Shown here one piece after another: positions 46,338 through 56,656 of a stretch of DNA of 64,000 nt. How positions within the stretch are numbered: position 1 is the stretch's first letter; the number at the start of each line of letters is the position of its first letter. The notes below the pieces were generated by a model. The model worked only from the letters and a program-made list of their open reading frames with translations, did no database searches and had not been told where the DNA came from. The position numbers were made by a program, and so were the translations under genes. This DNA is from Rosa chinensis (Eukaryota > Streptophyta > Magnoliopsida > Rosales > Rosaceae). The DNA lies in NCBI RefSeq assembly GCF_002994745.2, contig NC_037090.1, positions 25,843,501 to 25,907,500 of the forward strand. The letters run 5' to 3'.

Positions 46338-48107
46338 ATGACCCATTTGCATAGCCTCAGAAATGCATCTATTCTCAAATGGGTTTCTTCAAATATTGCT
46401 CAAAACCACCTTAGATCATCAAGAACCCCACTTCAGCCAATTGGGTCTTTCCCCAATTCTCATGCCATCAGGCTTTACGGTACCAAAACAGCTCTTGAAG
46501 CTGAAAACCCTGAAAACTTGGATATAACTTCGACTTCTAGTGGAAAAAATGGAGGGGGGATTTCTAGAGTTATTCGAAAAGAAGCCCAGGCTGCATTGTT
46601 GGAGTATTTGCACTGTACTAGGGGCTTGCAGTTCATGGATGCAGAGAATATGAGTAAAAACTCCCCGCAGTTTCTCAACAAGCTCTTAACAAGTGTTGAT
46701 GGTGAAATTGATAATGAAATTGGGGGCTTGATTTCCCGGTATTTGAGGTACCACCCCATTAATGAATTTGAGCCTTTCTTTGAGAGCTTGGGATTAAAAC
46801 CTTCAGAGTATATCCCCCGTCTTCCTCGGAATTTGATGTTCTTGACCGATGATGGTTTGTTGCTTCACAATTATACTGTTTTGTGTAGTTATGGGGTTTC
46901 ACGTAGCAAGATAGGAAAGATTTATAAAGAAGCAACACAAGTGTTTCGATATGATTTTGAGGTGTTGCTATCGAAACTTCAGGCTTATGAAGAACTAGGT
47001 CTCAGCCAATTTGCTTTAGTTAAGTTTATTGTTTGCAGCCCTTATATTTTAGTTGGGGATGTAAATGTGCCATTTGTTAAGGTACTAGAAAAGTTGAAGA
47101 GTTTGGGGTTTGAGACCTATTGGATTGAAAGGAATTTATCAGAAGAGAATATTTATAGTTGGAGCCGGATGCTTGAAGTGCTAAGGTTGTTTAATGAGAT
47201 GGGTTGCAGCAACGTGCAGTTGGTTGGATTACTTGGCCAGCATCCGGATATTTTATTTGAGAGTTCAGGAGAAACGACACTGCTCTTAATTGGGTTCTTA
47301 CTGAAGTTTGGATCCACAAGGAGCCAAATATGTTCAATGTTTCTGCAGTTTCCACAAATTCAGATTATGCAATTTGTTCTGAATTTGAGGAAATGTCTTT
47401 TGGTCCTAAATGAGATTGAGATGGAGGTTGCAGAGATTCAGAAGATTGTTTGTTCACACCCCCTGCTACTGGGTTCGTGTGCTCTGAAAAGCACTAACAG
47501 CTTACTTTCTTACTTGAAGATTGGGAAGAAGCGTCTGTCTAGGTACATACAGGAGAACCCTGAAGCATTAAAGAAATGGGTTCTAGGTAGAAGAGTTGAG
47601 CCACTTCCAGACTCGGAAGAGGACTCAAAGGGAAAGAGAATTAAGTTCTTGTTAGACATAGGATTTGTAGAGAACTCGAACAAAATGAAAGAAGCACTAA
47701 AGCTATTTCGAGGCAAGGGAGGGGAACTTCAAGACAGATTTGATTGTATAGTGAATGCTGGTTTAAATCACCAGGATGTCTGTAAAATGATTAAAGTATC
47801 CCCTCAAATTCTGAACCAGAAAAGGGATGTGTTACAAATGAAGATTGATGTTCTTGTAAATCATCTGGGTTATCCTGTATCATCTTTGGTGAACTTCCCA
47901 TCATATCTATCCTATACAACTCAAAGGGTCAAGCTCAGAGTATTCATGTACAATTGGCTCACTGGTCAAGGAACAATAGCCCCTACACTTGCCTTGAGCA
48001 CTGTCGTCGCAATGGCGGAGAAAACATTTATATCGCAATATGTAAATCATCATCCTTGTGGTCCTCAAGTTTGGCAGGAATTGAAGGGTAAAATGTATTC
48101 TTTATAA
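46338..48107 (+). CDS. mTERF protein, MTEF18/SHOT1-like (copy 2)
   Basis: An intronless frame of 589 residues, starting MTHLHSLRNASILKWVSSN. It is collinear with copy 1 but with many substitutions and small indels, such as a longer stretch after the presequence (ENLDITSTSSGKNGGG). The mTERF repeat region and the C-terminal NHHPCGPQVWQELKGKMY are conserved. Its role should be that of a mitochondrial nucleic-acid-binding factor like copy 1; whether the two have divided their work cannot be seen. A short (TA)n tract lies at 46244-46267, and a GT donor after CATAAG at about 46211 suggests a 5' UTR intron as in copy 1. No defect is seen. Confidence 0.92.
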   Translation: MTHLHSLRNASILKWVSSNIAQNHLRSSRTPLQPIGSFPNSHAIRLYGTKTALEAENPENLDITSTSSGKNGGGISRVIRKEAQAALLEYLHCTRGLQFMDAENMSKNSPQFLNKLLTSVDGEIDNEIGGLISRYLRYHPINEFEPFFESLGLKPSEYIPRLPRNLMFLTDDGLLLHNYTVLCSYGVSRSKIGKIYKEATQVFRYDFEVLLSKLQAYEELGLSQFALVKFIVCSPYILVGDVNVPFVKVLEKLKSLGFETYWIERNLSEENIYSWSRMLEVLRLFNEMGCSNVQLVGLLGQHPDILFESSGETTLLLIGFLLKFGSTRSQICSMFLQFPQIQIMQFVLNLRKCLLVLNEIEMEVAEIQKIVCSHPLLLGSCALKSTNSLLSYLKIGKKRLSRYIQENPEALKKWVLGRRVEPLPDSEEDSKGKRIKFLLDIGFVENSNKMKEALKLFRGKGGELQDRFDCIVNAGLNHQDVCKMIKVSPQILNQKRDVLQMKIDVLVNHLGYPVSSLVNFPSYLSYTTQRVKLRVFMYNWLTGQGTIAPTLALSTVVAMAEKTFISQYVNHHPCGPQVWQELKGKMYSL

Positions 48108-50287
48108 TAAATTATTTTTGCACCCCTTCTGTGGTTCTGCACAATTGCATTGCTGACGATCCCGAGTTGGTACTGACACATTCGTTTCTTTTTCTCTTAC
48201 ATGCTGACATCTTTTGAGGATTAACAGTTCTCGGGTGATATGGCACGTAAGAACAAGTAGAAACAGAGTATATGTAAGTATTAACACCAATTTATTTCAA
48301 CTTTTAAGTCTAATAATCTTTATCCTGAGTTGAATGACCATCTGAGTTTTACATAGAATGCTAATGTTGTATTGAATCATCCGACTAAAGCCAATTGACA
48401 ATTAGGTAGAGTTCCCACATTTTTGAGTCTTTTGTGTACATGGCTTTAAATGCCAATTCTGAATCCCTTCCAAGTGTTGTGTAACTGAACCAAAAATGTG
48501 GATCAATATATTAGTTGACAATGACATGAAGCAGGGTTGTTATATTGAGTTTCAAACATAAATAACTTATCTGATCTGGTACCATGATAGAGTTGGAGCA
48601 TGCAATACAAACTTGATTGGCAATCAGTGCATAGGTTGGAATGTATACCTGTGTGGATGACAATGCCCTATTTGGGATTTTATTCTCTGAACATTAGAGA
48701 GATAAATGATTAAGTAATATCATTTATGCCCTATTTGGGATTTTATTCTCTGAACATTAAAGAGATAAATGATTAAGTAATATCATTTATGCTATAATGC
48801 AAAATTTTTCCTCTTTTACACGTTCTCAGTTGAGTTTCTGTTGGATGTGCTACATTTCTCTTGGTCTTGCTAAGCTTTGCAAATAGGAAATTGCATTTTC
48901 ACATACTTTATAAACTGAGTTGTCCTCATAACCCTCTGATCCTTTATTCCCCACCTCTACTTTTTTTTTTTTTGCTCATATCCTTTATTCCCTTTTTGAC
49001 ATTGTAAGACTTGGAAGTAATCTAGTTTAACTTGTGTTACAGTGTTATAAATGGCTCTAGTGAATTGACCCTACTCTATTTTGATGTTGCTGTATAAGGA
49101 TAAACGTTTGGTACAGCAACCGTTAGCCTAGTTCAAAGAAAATTTCAGCTATTATGATATACACCTTTTTCTTTCAATGATTTTGAATTTCTCGCCCATC
49201 AGTTTCCAGAAGAACTTCCTACTGTTTTGAAAACAGAAGCTGCACATATTTGGTTCATGCTTGATCTGCAGGATGGGACTGGATCTGTGCTGACCTCGGC
49301 ATAATAGTTAACTGTGAATGTGGATACAGGGCACTTAACAAGTGTTTATTTCAGATTTCACCTTCAGAAATCATTTTGGAATGAACATCCGAATCCGTTA
49401 GTGAATTTAACCAATCAAAATGCTTTTGGAGGCTTAGGAGTTAGGATAGAGAGCAACAGCAGCCCAAGCACTTGATGCGAGGAGGTTGTTCCCAGAAAGA
49501 TGATCCAGGGTCTGCGCTAGAAGCAGCAAATCTATGAAAAGGACCACCTTGAATCTTGGCTTTTGAACAAATGTCATCACCTGAGCTTATTGAGCAAAAT
49601 GGCTATTGTATGGAAAACTAGAACTCTAGAGGGTGCATTCTTTGAGCCATATTTGGGAATGTAATTTTTGAAAAGCATAAATGTCAAAACACTCCCGAAT
49701 TTGGTTTATAGTTGTCACTGAATGTTTCTTGATTTGCAACCAACCAACTACCCAAAACAATGCTTAATCCTAACCCGAGCTCTCAACGTGTAGGGCTTGG
49801 CTTGAGGACGAATAACCAACTAACCAGAACAATGCTTAATCCCAAGGTCAATGATTTCGCTTACGGCAAAGATTAATGCCAGTATCTTGAGCCATGGAGG
49901 CTGAAACTGCCAACTTAGGCGCCGACGACTTTTAGGACCACCACCCAAATCTATAAGGAGCCAAGGAGGTCACAGTCCTTCTCGCAGCACTACCATTGCC
50001 CTTGAGAGAAGACTGCTGAGGATATCTTTCGAACGTTTCACATGATCAACTCCTTTCTCATGACTTAGATGAACAATATTAGGGTTTGAGTCAATTTTAA
50101 TCATATGTTTCGATTTTGATCTTTGTTCTCTCATTCCATTCGTATTTTTATGTTTTTGCATTTTAATTGTTTTGTTAACTTAGTTTTATTTTCGAAAAAA
50201 CCGAAAACAAAATCCCCCCTTTTCTGTGATGTTCTAAAAATCATTAACCGGTGAGGATGAGCCTAAAACCTAGGGAGGTGTTTCTGC

Positions 50288-50337
<50 letters not shown>
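48108..50337. other. Spacer after mTERF copy 2
   Basis: No gene. A perfect-looking 63-bp tandem duplication at 48664-48726 and 48727-48789 begins TGCCCTATTTGGGATTTTAT and ends ATATCATTTA, with one substitution near the middle. A T13 run lies near 48961. The stretch ends in a long (TA)n tract at about 50289-50332 that borders the next element. Confidence 0.6.
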
Positions 50338-50338
<1 letters not shown>

Positions 50339-50740
50339 CCAGAGCGGAGCTCCGCTTTGAAATTAACTTATAAAGTTCGAGTTTTTGGTCACTTTTCGGT
50401 CGCATATCCACATCTCGACCGTTCAGTTTTAAGGTACTGGTGTATAGATCGTCTCTGCAAATTTTCAGCCAAATTGATGATCGTTAAGGTATCTAACTCG
50501 CTTAAACCAATGGACGGACTGAATCTGTCAACTTGAACCGTACTAGCTTTAAGGCAATTATCAATGCCTTAACGATCATCATTTTGGCTGAAAATTTGCA
50601 GAGACGATCTATACATTTGCAGAGACGATCTATACACTAGTACCTAAAAACTGAGCGGTCGAGATGTGGATATGCGACTGAAAAGTGACCAAAAACTCGA
50701 ACTTCACACGTTAATTTTCAAAGCGGAGCTCCGCTCTGGA
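50338..50740. mobile_element. Hairpin MITE inserted in (TA)n
   Basis: About 400 bp with long imperfect inverted arms: TCCAGAGCGGAGCTCCGCTT at the left, mirrored by AAGCGGAGCTCCGCTCTGGA at the right. The symmetry continues inward (CGAGTTTTTGGTCACTTTTC against GAAAAGTGACCAAAAACTCG; AGATCGTCTCTGCAAATTTT against its complement). The right arm has a 22-bp tandem duplication (GCAGAGACGATCTATACA, twice, near 50597-50640). (TA)n tracts border both sides. The layout recalls the microsatellite-loving micron elements of grasses. It is non-coding. Confidence 0.8.
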
Positions 50741-50745
50741 TAGGA

Positions 50746-50777
<32 letters not shown>

Positions 50778-50910
50778 ATCATTTTGGGGCCGTGACCACT
50801 TACCCAATTTTTGGCCAAAAATTGCCCACTTACTCCACCGAGAGTTATTTAACCCCGTTTACCCAATCTAACCTATAGTGACAGTTTTGCCCCTATTAAA
50901 CTCTTTCCTC

Positions 50911-50913
50911 TCA

Positions 50914-51003
<90 letters not shown>
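50911..51003. repeat. (CT)n microsatellite
   Basis: About 45 perfect CT dinucleotides just inside the left end of the TIR element. The Ser-Leu frames in this stretch are artefacts. Confidence 0.97.
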
Positions 51004-51008
<5 letters not shown>

Positions 51009-51699
51009 GCTTCCTCTCTTTCATCGACGGCAGAGACGACATCGCCGGAGCCTCGGAATCCGATTTGGGAGCGGATCGATTAGGAGCCACGGCGGCATTG
51101 TCAGGTTCTATTCCGGCGCGTCAATATGGAAGAAGTTGAGGTGGCCGACGATTGGAAATGGTCGGGTTTGGTTCGACTTGGTTTTGGTTCAAGTCTGATC
51201 TCTTGCCGAAATGGAGTATAGGTCGAACGTCGGCAGCGTCTGAAGAATTTGGGTCATTGACGTCGGCGTCTGAAAATGATTCACAATCTGGTTTGATGCA
51301 TCGACGAGATCTGCTGTACTCATCGTCCGGGTTCTTGGGTTTCGATTCCGTCGGCTATTATCACTGGTACACACCCCAGTGCAACTGACTCAACCAGACT
51401 CGTCGTCCAGACCCGAACGTCGACCGACGTATAGCCTTCAGAAGCCGGAGACGAAGCCACAGTGCCGCCGAAGATGGTGATTGGGTGCCCAAATTAGTTT
51501 CTGTTTTTTTTTTTTTTTTGCTACCCAATACATTTCCTGGCTACTGGGGCCAGTAGACACATTATTGGCCCCCAGTAGACTTTGAAATGAGGGACAGGGA
51601 TCACTATAGTGTGGTGTATTGATAAATTACCTGTTGTTTTCTATGTATTAAAGCCAAATTATCTGTGAATCATATAAAATGGTGCATTTTTGGTGGTCT

Positions 51700-51915
51700 A
51701 TTGGGAGGCAGTAGAGACATTGGACTTTGTATTGGGGGGCAATAATATGATTATAGGGGGGCAGTAATATGATTATAAATTGATCAATTGTTCCTGTAGT
51801 GTATTCATTTTGGTTTTGGGAGTTCATACAATTCACTGGACGGCAATAATATGATTTTTGGGAGGCAATAATATGATTACTGGGGGGCAGTAATATGATT
51901 ACTGGGGGGCAATAA
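51700..51915. repeat. Dispersed array of about 22-bp units
   Basis: GGGGGGCAGTAATATGATTA and variants (GGGAGGCAATAATATGATT) recur near 51737, 51756, 51842, 51863, 51884 and 51905, some adjacent and some apart. Non-coding, within the TIR element. Confidence 0.85.
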
Positions 51916-52414
51916 TAGCCGGATTCCGGATTCCAGTCATCGGTCGCCGGATTTCGGTTACCGGTTCCCTGAATCCGGTCATTGGTCGCCGGAATCCTGT
52001 CACCGTTCGCCGGAGTCCGGTCACCGAAGACCGCGCCGGCCACTGGTCACCGGAGCACATCAAGGTGGAAGGTGACTTCTCTCTCTAAGTGAGAAAGAAG
52101 GAGAGGGCAAAAAAGTCTAAAAAAAAAAGAAAAAAGAAATAATTGGGTAAAGGGGAAATAATCCCTTAGAGTGTTTTGGGTAAATGGGGTTAAAAAACAG
52201 TTGGTGGAGCAAGTGGGCAATTTTTAGCTTAAAATCGGGTAAATGATCATTTTCCCTTTTTTTTTCTATTTTATCTTTACTATACAACATATAAATAAGA
52301 ATAGAAGGATATACCAAGTACTATAATTAATTGAAAACATGGGAAAAAAGTTTTAGTGAGTAGTTTTTTTTTTTTTGAGGGGAAAAACAAACTGATTATA
52401 ATCACCAATCAATG

Positions 52415-53530
52415 CAAGGTTTTAAATATCGGTATCTTCATATGTATTGGTACTTTGAAAAAGGAAGATATCGGGAATATTGGGGATACAGGGTAACAAA
52501 ATATCGTTTTTGAAAAAAGTCAATTTATTAGAAATTTAGAACTACATATAAATATATATGAATGTCAACTTCATCTACATCCAAAAAGAGACTCTAGGCG
52601 GTTGAAAAGCCGCTCGCTGGTCTACGAAAATGCAATAATCAGACCAAGACATATGACCCATATAGTGCGAATTGTAGTGATGAACATGATAGTTATAGAT
52701 CTCTTTAGAGCTGCCAACTGTTTCCCCTATAAGGGGATAATAAGGATGAACCCAACTGGATGACTGATCATATACTTCTCCATATTGATTATATCCATAA
52801 GCATCATAACCAAATTGATTGTTGCCTTCATGAGATTCATTTAAGATCCCACTGCGCTCTGTGCCTAAACTAATAGAGTCAAAACTTAAGGCAATTGAAG
52901 AAACATCAGATGGGGTACTTTGATCATCACTTGCACCTCTAGTCCTCCTCCCATATCGGGTCTTCTCTTGAGCACCATGACCAGCTGTTTTCACTCCGTG
53001 GTCTTCATCTTGGGTGGTATGTTCAAAATTACCTTCACAGGTAAATTGGAATCCTCCATCCACAGAAGATTTTCCATATTCATATCTTTCACCTCCATCA
53101 CCTGTTCCACTTCCACCCTCTCCACCATCATTAGAACTATCTGGAGTTGCTGTACCACCTCACCTAGATTCGCCTTGAGGGGATTTTTTTCCTCACCTAG
53201 ATTCGCTTTGAGGGGATTTTCTACTCACCTAGATTCACCTTGAGGGGATTTCTCCTCACTCAGATTTGCCTTTAGGAGATCTCTCTTCACACAGATTTTC
53301 ATTTAGAGAATTACTGAGTTTTTTTTTTTTTTTACCTCAAATTTTATAGATATCTTCACTTTATTGGGGATATATCGCAAATATCTAATATATCGGGGAT
53401 ATTTTACGATGTCGGAGAAATTTAGCAGAAACGGTAAAAGATAAGATATTTACCCCCAGATATATCGGTCCGTCAAAAAAAGGAAATATCGGGGGAGATA
53501 TCGGAAATATCGCAGATATTTAAAACCTTG
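52415..53530 (-). mobile_element. hAT element, non-autonomous, perfect 8-bp target duplication
   Basis: The ends are CAAGGTTTTAAATATC and its inverse, and AATCAATG is duplicated at 52407-52414 and 53531-53538, the 8-bp duplication typical of hAT transposons. Subterminal regions contain many GATATCGG/CCGATATC words, likely transposase-binding sites. Inside, the minus strand keeps only a late coding piece (52575-53063 and upstream), and five tandem units of about 30 bp (CACCTAGATTCGCCTTGAGG type) lie at 53158-53290. It inserted into the 3' region of the LINE. Confidence 0.88.
52575..53130 (-). pseudogene. C-terminal tail of a hAT transposase-like protein
   Basis: A minus-strand open frame, Gly/Ser-rich at first (GEGGSGTGDGG), then VDGGFQFTCEGNFEHTTQDE, RYGRRTRGASDDQS and a Tyr-rich end (YDAYGYNQYGEVYDQSSSW). 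There is no BED finger, DDE core or dimerisation motif. The low-complexity acidic and Tyr-rich tail resembles what follows the hATC domain in plant elements. The assignment depends mainly on its place inside the hAT borders. Confidence 0.5.
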
Positions 53531-54420
53531 AATCAATGGATACAATGGGAAGCAATAAAGCTTCTAATATCTGGAGGGATATGCCCACTCTAAGATAAGT
53601 TGAAAGAAGAAAGTAGAGCAAGTTTAGTTAAATTGTGGGTAGCTGTATTGGACTCACGGTACACATGCCTCAAAGAAGAGCCAACTAGCACCTGTAGAAA
53701 GGAATTGATATCCTCAATAACACGACCCAAGGGTGAGGTTTCTTCACCCCCAGATTCAACAGAAGAGACTAAGTGCTGACAATCAGTCTCAAAGATAATG
53801 GGAGAAAGATGATACTGTACTGCTAGGGAGCAAGCAACCCTGCAAGGCATGACTTCTATAGCTTCAGGAGAGGCAACATAATTAACCTTGATGCATGCAC
53901 CGCCAATAATGTCACCCAATGCATCACGTATAACCACTCCTATCCCACCAGATTTAGATAACAAATCAAAAGCACCATCACAATTGACCTTAAGCCAACC
54001 TGAAGAAGGGGGGGCCAACATGGCCTAAGCCTCCCAGAAGTCCTCCGAGTAGTAACCAAATGAGACTGAACAAACATAAGGGAGGATCTGATCTGAAACT
54101 GCAAGTGGGTCAAAGAAACAAATTTATTTGACCATACTCTCAGATTACGCTCCTTCCATACAAACCATCCAATAAACAGTAAAAGGGCCACATTTTTTTT
54201 AGAGAGAACTTCAAAACAAGATGCCAACCAAGTGCCAATTGACGTACCTTCACTGCAATCAATCTGTAGGACGCCATGCAACTCAGGGAAGAGAAATACT
54301 TTTGAAGAGACAGGGAGAGAGAGACGACTAAGATTCCATGAGGACATGGACAGTCGAGGAGACAAAGGTCATGTTAAAGTTTTTAATTTGATTTTGATCC
54401 AAAATATAAATCAAGTTTTT

Positions 54421-55069
54421 TTTTTTTTTTTTTAAATTTGGTTCAGTGCACACTCTATCTTAGCTCCTTAATTATTTTGGTGAGTATATTTATTTATTTA
54501 TTTATCCATTTTAGCAATCGCACAAGACTCGAGAGTATCTTTAGGAGACTCTTTATCTTAGATTCTTAACTTTTTTGGAGATTGTATTTAGCTTTTAGCA
54601 ATTTTAGCAACTCTACTAGCATCAGCTTCATTAGCAAATGCTAGCCATTCTTTAGTTAAATTTTAGCTAAAGTAGCTAAAAAGTCATTTTGGCTAGCTAA
54701 TTTAATATACATCTACATCAGTTCTCTCTATTTTAGTTAATCCCGAATTTATATTATTTTTTAAATAAATAAAAAATAATTTAAATATATTTATCAATTA
54801 TATAAAAGAACTCATTTTAATTAACAAAAAGAGCAGCAACATGTGCAACCTTAGTGGTCTGGATTGCACGAATAAGCCCGATCTGAGCCACCAGTTGGGC
54901 CCGAAAACAGTACATTTGCTTAGATGAAGCTTCTGCCAAGATCACTGGAATTGAGAAGGTAAACGTGTTGGACACTGCAGTGAAAAGAGTGGGTGCTTGA
55001 GCTTAGGTCAGCAATCCTGAAACTAAGGACGACGAGCCCGTCTGAATTGCCGTAACAATACTATTTTTA
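54421..55069. other. AT-rich spacer with MITE-like debris
   Basis: No gene. There is an A/T-rich stretch at 54420-54510 with TTTATTTATTTA, then at about 54600-54730 several TAGCTAAA/TTTAGCTA words that suggest a decayed hairpin MITE without recoverable ends. 54840-55069 may still be LINE-derived, but no domain is visible. Confidence 0.35.
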
Positions 55070-55070
55070 A

Positions 55071-55096
55071 AAACCCTAACCCTAGGGTTAGGGTTT
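55071..55096. repeat. Perfect palindrome of telomere-like motifs
   Basis: Two AAACCCTAACCCTA half-sites meet head to head, giving a perfect 26-bp palindrome. The orientation is the reverse of a telomere fusion, and the motif AAACCCTAA is the plant telo-box found in promoters and in repeat debris. Confidence 0.95.
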
Positions 55097-55137
55097 GTCT
55101 ACAACACAACTTCTTCTATCGTCGGGGGGACCTACAA

Positions 55138-56125
55138 TTACGGATGCTCCAGCATCCCGCATACCCGGAAGAAGCCAACCAGGCATTCATATAGAAATTT
55201 GATGGTAGCCGCTACCTCAGTCGTAAACTCGAACACCCAAGGAGGGAAAACTTGATGCACAAGAATTTTTATCAGGTGTTGGATCCGAACCCTAGTTACA
55301 TCACGACAGATGTCGAGTTTATCCACTTGTAAAAACCTTCCCAACATCGATCTGACCATAGGCACTACTCCATCAATCGTCAACGCTGGCGGGAGTCCCA
55401 ATATCTCCATGCAGATTGGGATTGAATCGATCATGACTTGAGAAACATCGCTAAGAGCAACTCCAACAGCTTCCCCATATTTTAGTTTTTCTCTATTTTA
55501 GGGAAAAACGAGGCTCTTTTGCTCCAACAGATTCTCTATAACTTTCTCCATTTTAGGGAAAGTGAGGAGAGAGAAAACAAAATTCCCTAAATTTACAGCA
55601 ATCTCTAAATTTTTAAGGAAGAATTTGGAGATTTTAGAGATTGCTGTAAACTAGGGAATCTGTTGGAATTGAAGAAGAAAAATTGCTTAAAGCTTTGACT
55701 TTTGCTTCCCTATAATACAAAAATTATAGAGAAACTGTTGGAGTTGCTCTAAGACTGTTGTAGTCCGAGATGGCCAAAGTAGACTTCCTTAACAACCACG
55801 GGCCACCGTCGGCAACCTGGCGCCGCTCTTTCTCCACTGAAAAGTAGAAAACAAACATCCCTTCTGCTCATTTATAGATAGCCGGATATGATAACCCCAT
55901 ATCGAGGCCATGGTTCCCAAGAACGCTTTGGGATCCACCAATTTCCTCCCCGTCACCGACAAGAGACAACCAACAACATAGTGGTTATTTGAAATTGCGG
56001 CTGCACCAAGAGGATCAAATGAGGTTTTCCCCTTCTCGGAGATGGCAAGTGTGGCCATAAGGCGGGAAGAGACTTCATCGACCATGGTTGAACAGTCGTG
56101 GATGCTGAGAATGACAAGTTTAGAG
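55138..56125 (-). pseudogene. LINE ORF1 (DUF4283-type) relic, split by a MITE
   Basis: The minus strand reads GKTSFDPLGAAAISNNHYVVG, then VDPKAFLGTMASIW, then across the MITE MIDSIPICMEILGLPPALTI, VDKLDICRDVTRVRI and LYECLVGFFRVCGMLEHP. This is the DUF4283 region and the first half of the following zinc knuckle (FCxxCGxxGH; here FFRVCGMLEH) of plant LINE ORF1 proteins. Stops and a frameshift are present and the knuckle is damaged. Its orientation and order agree with the RNase H piece at 53.6-54.4 kb, so both may be the two ends of one LINE with a large internal deletion. Confidence 0.7.
55455..55749. mobile_element. Tourist-like MITE
   Basis: 295 bp with terminal inverted repeats GAGCAACTCCAACAG, flanked by the 3-bp duplication TAA at 55452-55454 and 55750-55752. 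Internal inverted segments (TTTACAGCAATCTCTAAA against TTTAGAGATTGCTGTAAA) make it a near-complete hairpin. Duplication and size fit the PIF/Harbinger-derived Tourist type. It interrupts LINE ORF1; joining the flanks restores the LINE order. Confidence 0.9.
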
Positions 56126-56656
56126 AGAAAACTCTAACCATACCACCTCATAGTAGTGTTTTTTTTTCTTTACATTGTTAAAAAATGTTTTGCTATGTAT
56201 TTTAACTTTTATCTACTTGACTCAGAAGGTGAAAACTCATGCAGAATTATTTCAAAAGTCATCAAAAAAATAATTTATTATGTATTTTTGACAAAAATTT
56301 AAATAAAAAAAAATTCAGATCCAGCCTCATCCGGTCTAATGGCATGGTCGGACTACCAAAGCATTTGGTCCGAATGTAAAGCGTTTATCTTAAACCCCGA
56401 TAGACTGAATCAACAAGCAGTAAAACCCTTGTAGCACATGGACGACTACCAAACGTTTTCTCTGAAAGGCAGCTACTCAATAAGCATCAGTACGAGAAAC
56501 TCCTGCAGCCGAAGTCCAACTCTTTCTGGGTCTCGTCTGTTCAGTCCCAAAGGTAACATTTCATCCTGAGACTTAGATACTCATTTCTCTTCCGCTAAAT
56601 CCGTGCCCTTTTAGATTATCTACTTCTATTCACTTGGCAATCTCATCAAACTGGTC
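56126..56656 (+). other. Upstream region of mTERF copy 3
   Basis: An AT-rich stretch to about 56330, then sequence resembling the leaders of copies 1 and 2. GTCCCAAAGGTAACATTTC near 56545 gives a donor matching that before copy 2 (AAGGTAACAT). CTGGTCATGACCCATTTGC around the start codon is almost identical to copy 2, so the duplication included at least part of the 5' UTR. Confidence 0.55.

Larger units (their letters stand above)
50786..52256. mobile_element. TIR element with (CT)n tract, capture-type
   Basis: Left (50786-50865) and right (52150-52256) ends are inverted copies, sharing AAAAATTGCCCACTT, CTCCACC, TTTAACCCC and TTTACCCA. The outermost bases are GGGGCC on the left and GGGAAA on the right, and no clear target duplication was found. 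Inside: an about 90-bp (CT)n tract at 50911-51003, a GC-rich stretch at 51010-51480 that looks like captured 5' gene sequence but is unidentified, an array of about 22-bp units at 51700-51915, and a (CCGGNNWCCGG)-style repetitive stretch at 51920-52060. Pack-MULE or another non-autonomous TIR class are both possible. Confidence 0.6.
52365..54420 (-). pseudogene. LINE 3' part with RNase H domain
   Basis: On the minus strand, 54365-54021 carries a zf-RVT-like lead (LFIGWFVWKERNLRVW), followed in another frame by an RNase H domain at 54021-53590: WLKVNCDGAFD, GGIGVVIRDALGDIIGGA, FETDCQHLVSSV and HVYRESNTATHNLTKLAL. The catalytic D of NCDGA, the E position (EAIEVMPCRVA) and the D of ETDC are visible. 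The C-terminal His/Asp is altered (RESNTATHNLTKLA; usual NxxAHxLA). The minus-strand A tail is the T run at 52364-52376. The reverse transcriptase is missing. A hAT element split its 3' UTR. Confidence 0.75.

Noticed and set aside
42194..48107. mTERF copies 1 and 2 as an assembly duplication
   Set aside because: They differ throughout in sequence and by several indels, and their flanks are different, so they are real paralogues.
50878..51198. A 106-codon frame with Ser-Leu repeats
   Set aside because: It is the (CT)n microsatellite read through; no start context or domain supports it.
55071..55096. Possible telomere fusion scar
   Set aside because: The two half-sites face the wrong way for an end-to-end fusion, there are only two short units per side, and they are TTAGGG- rather than plant-type TTTAGGG-phased.
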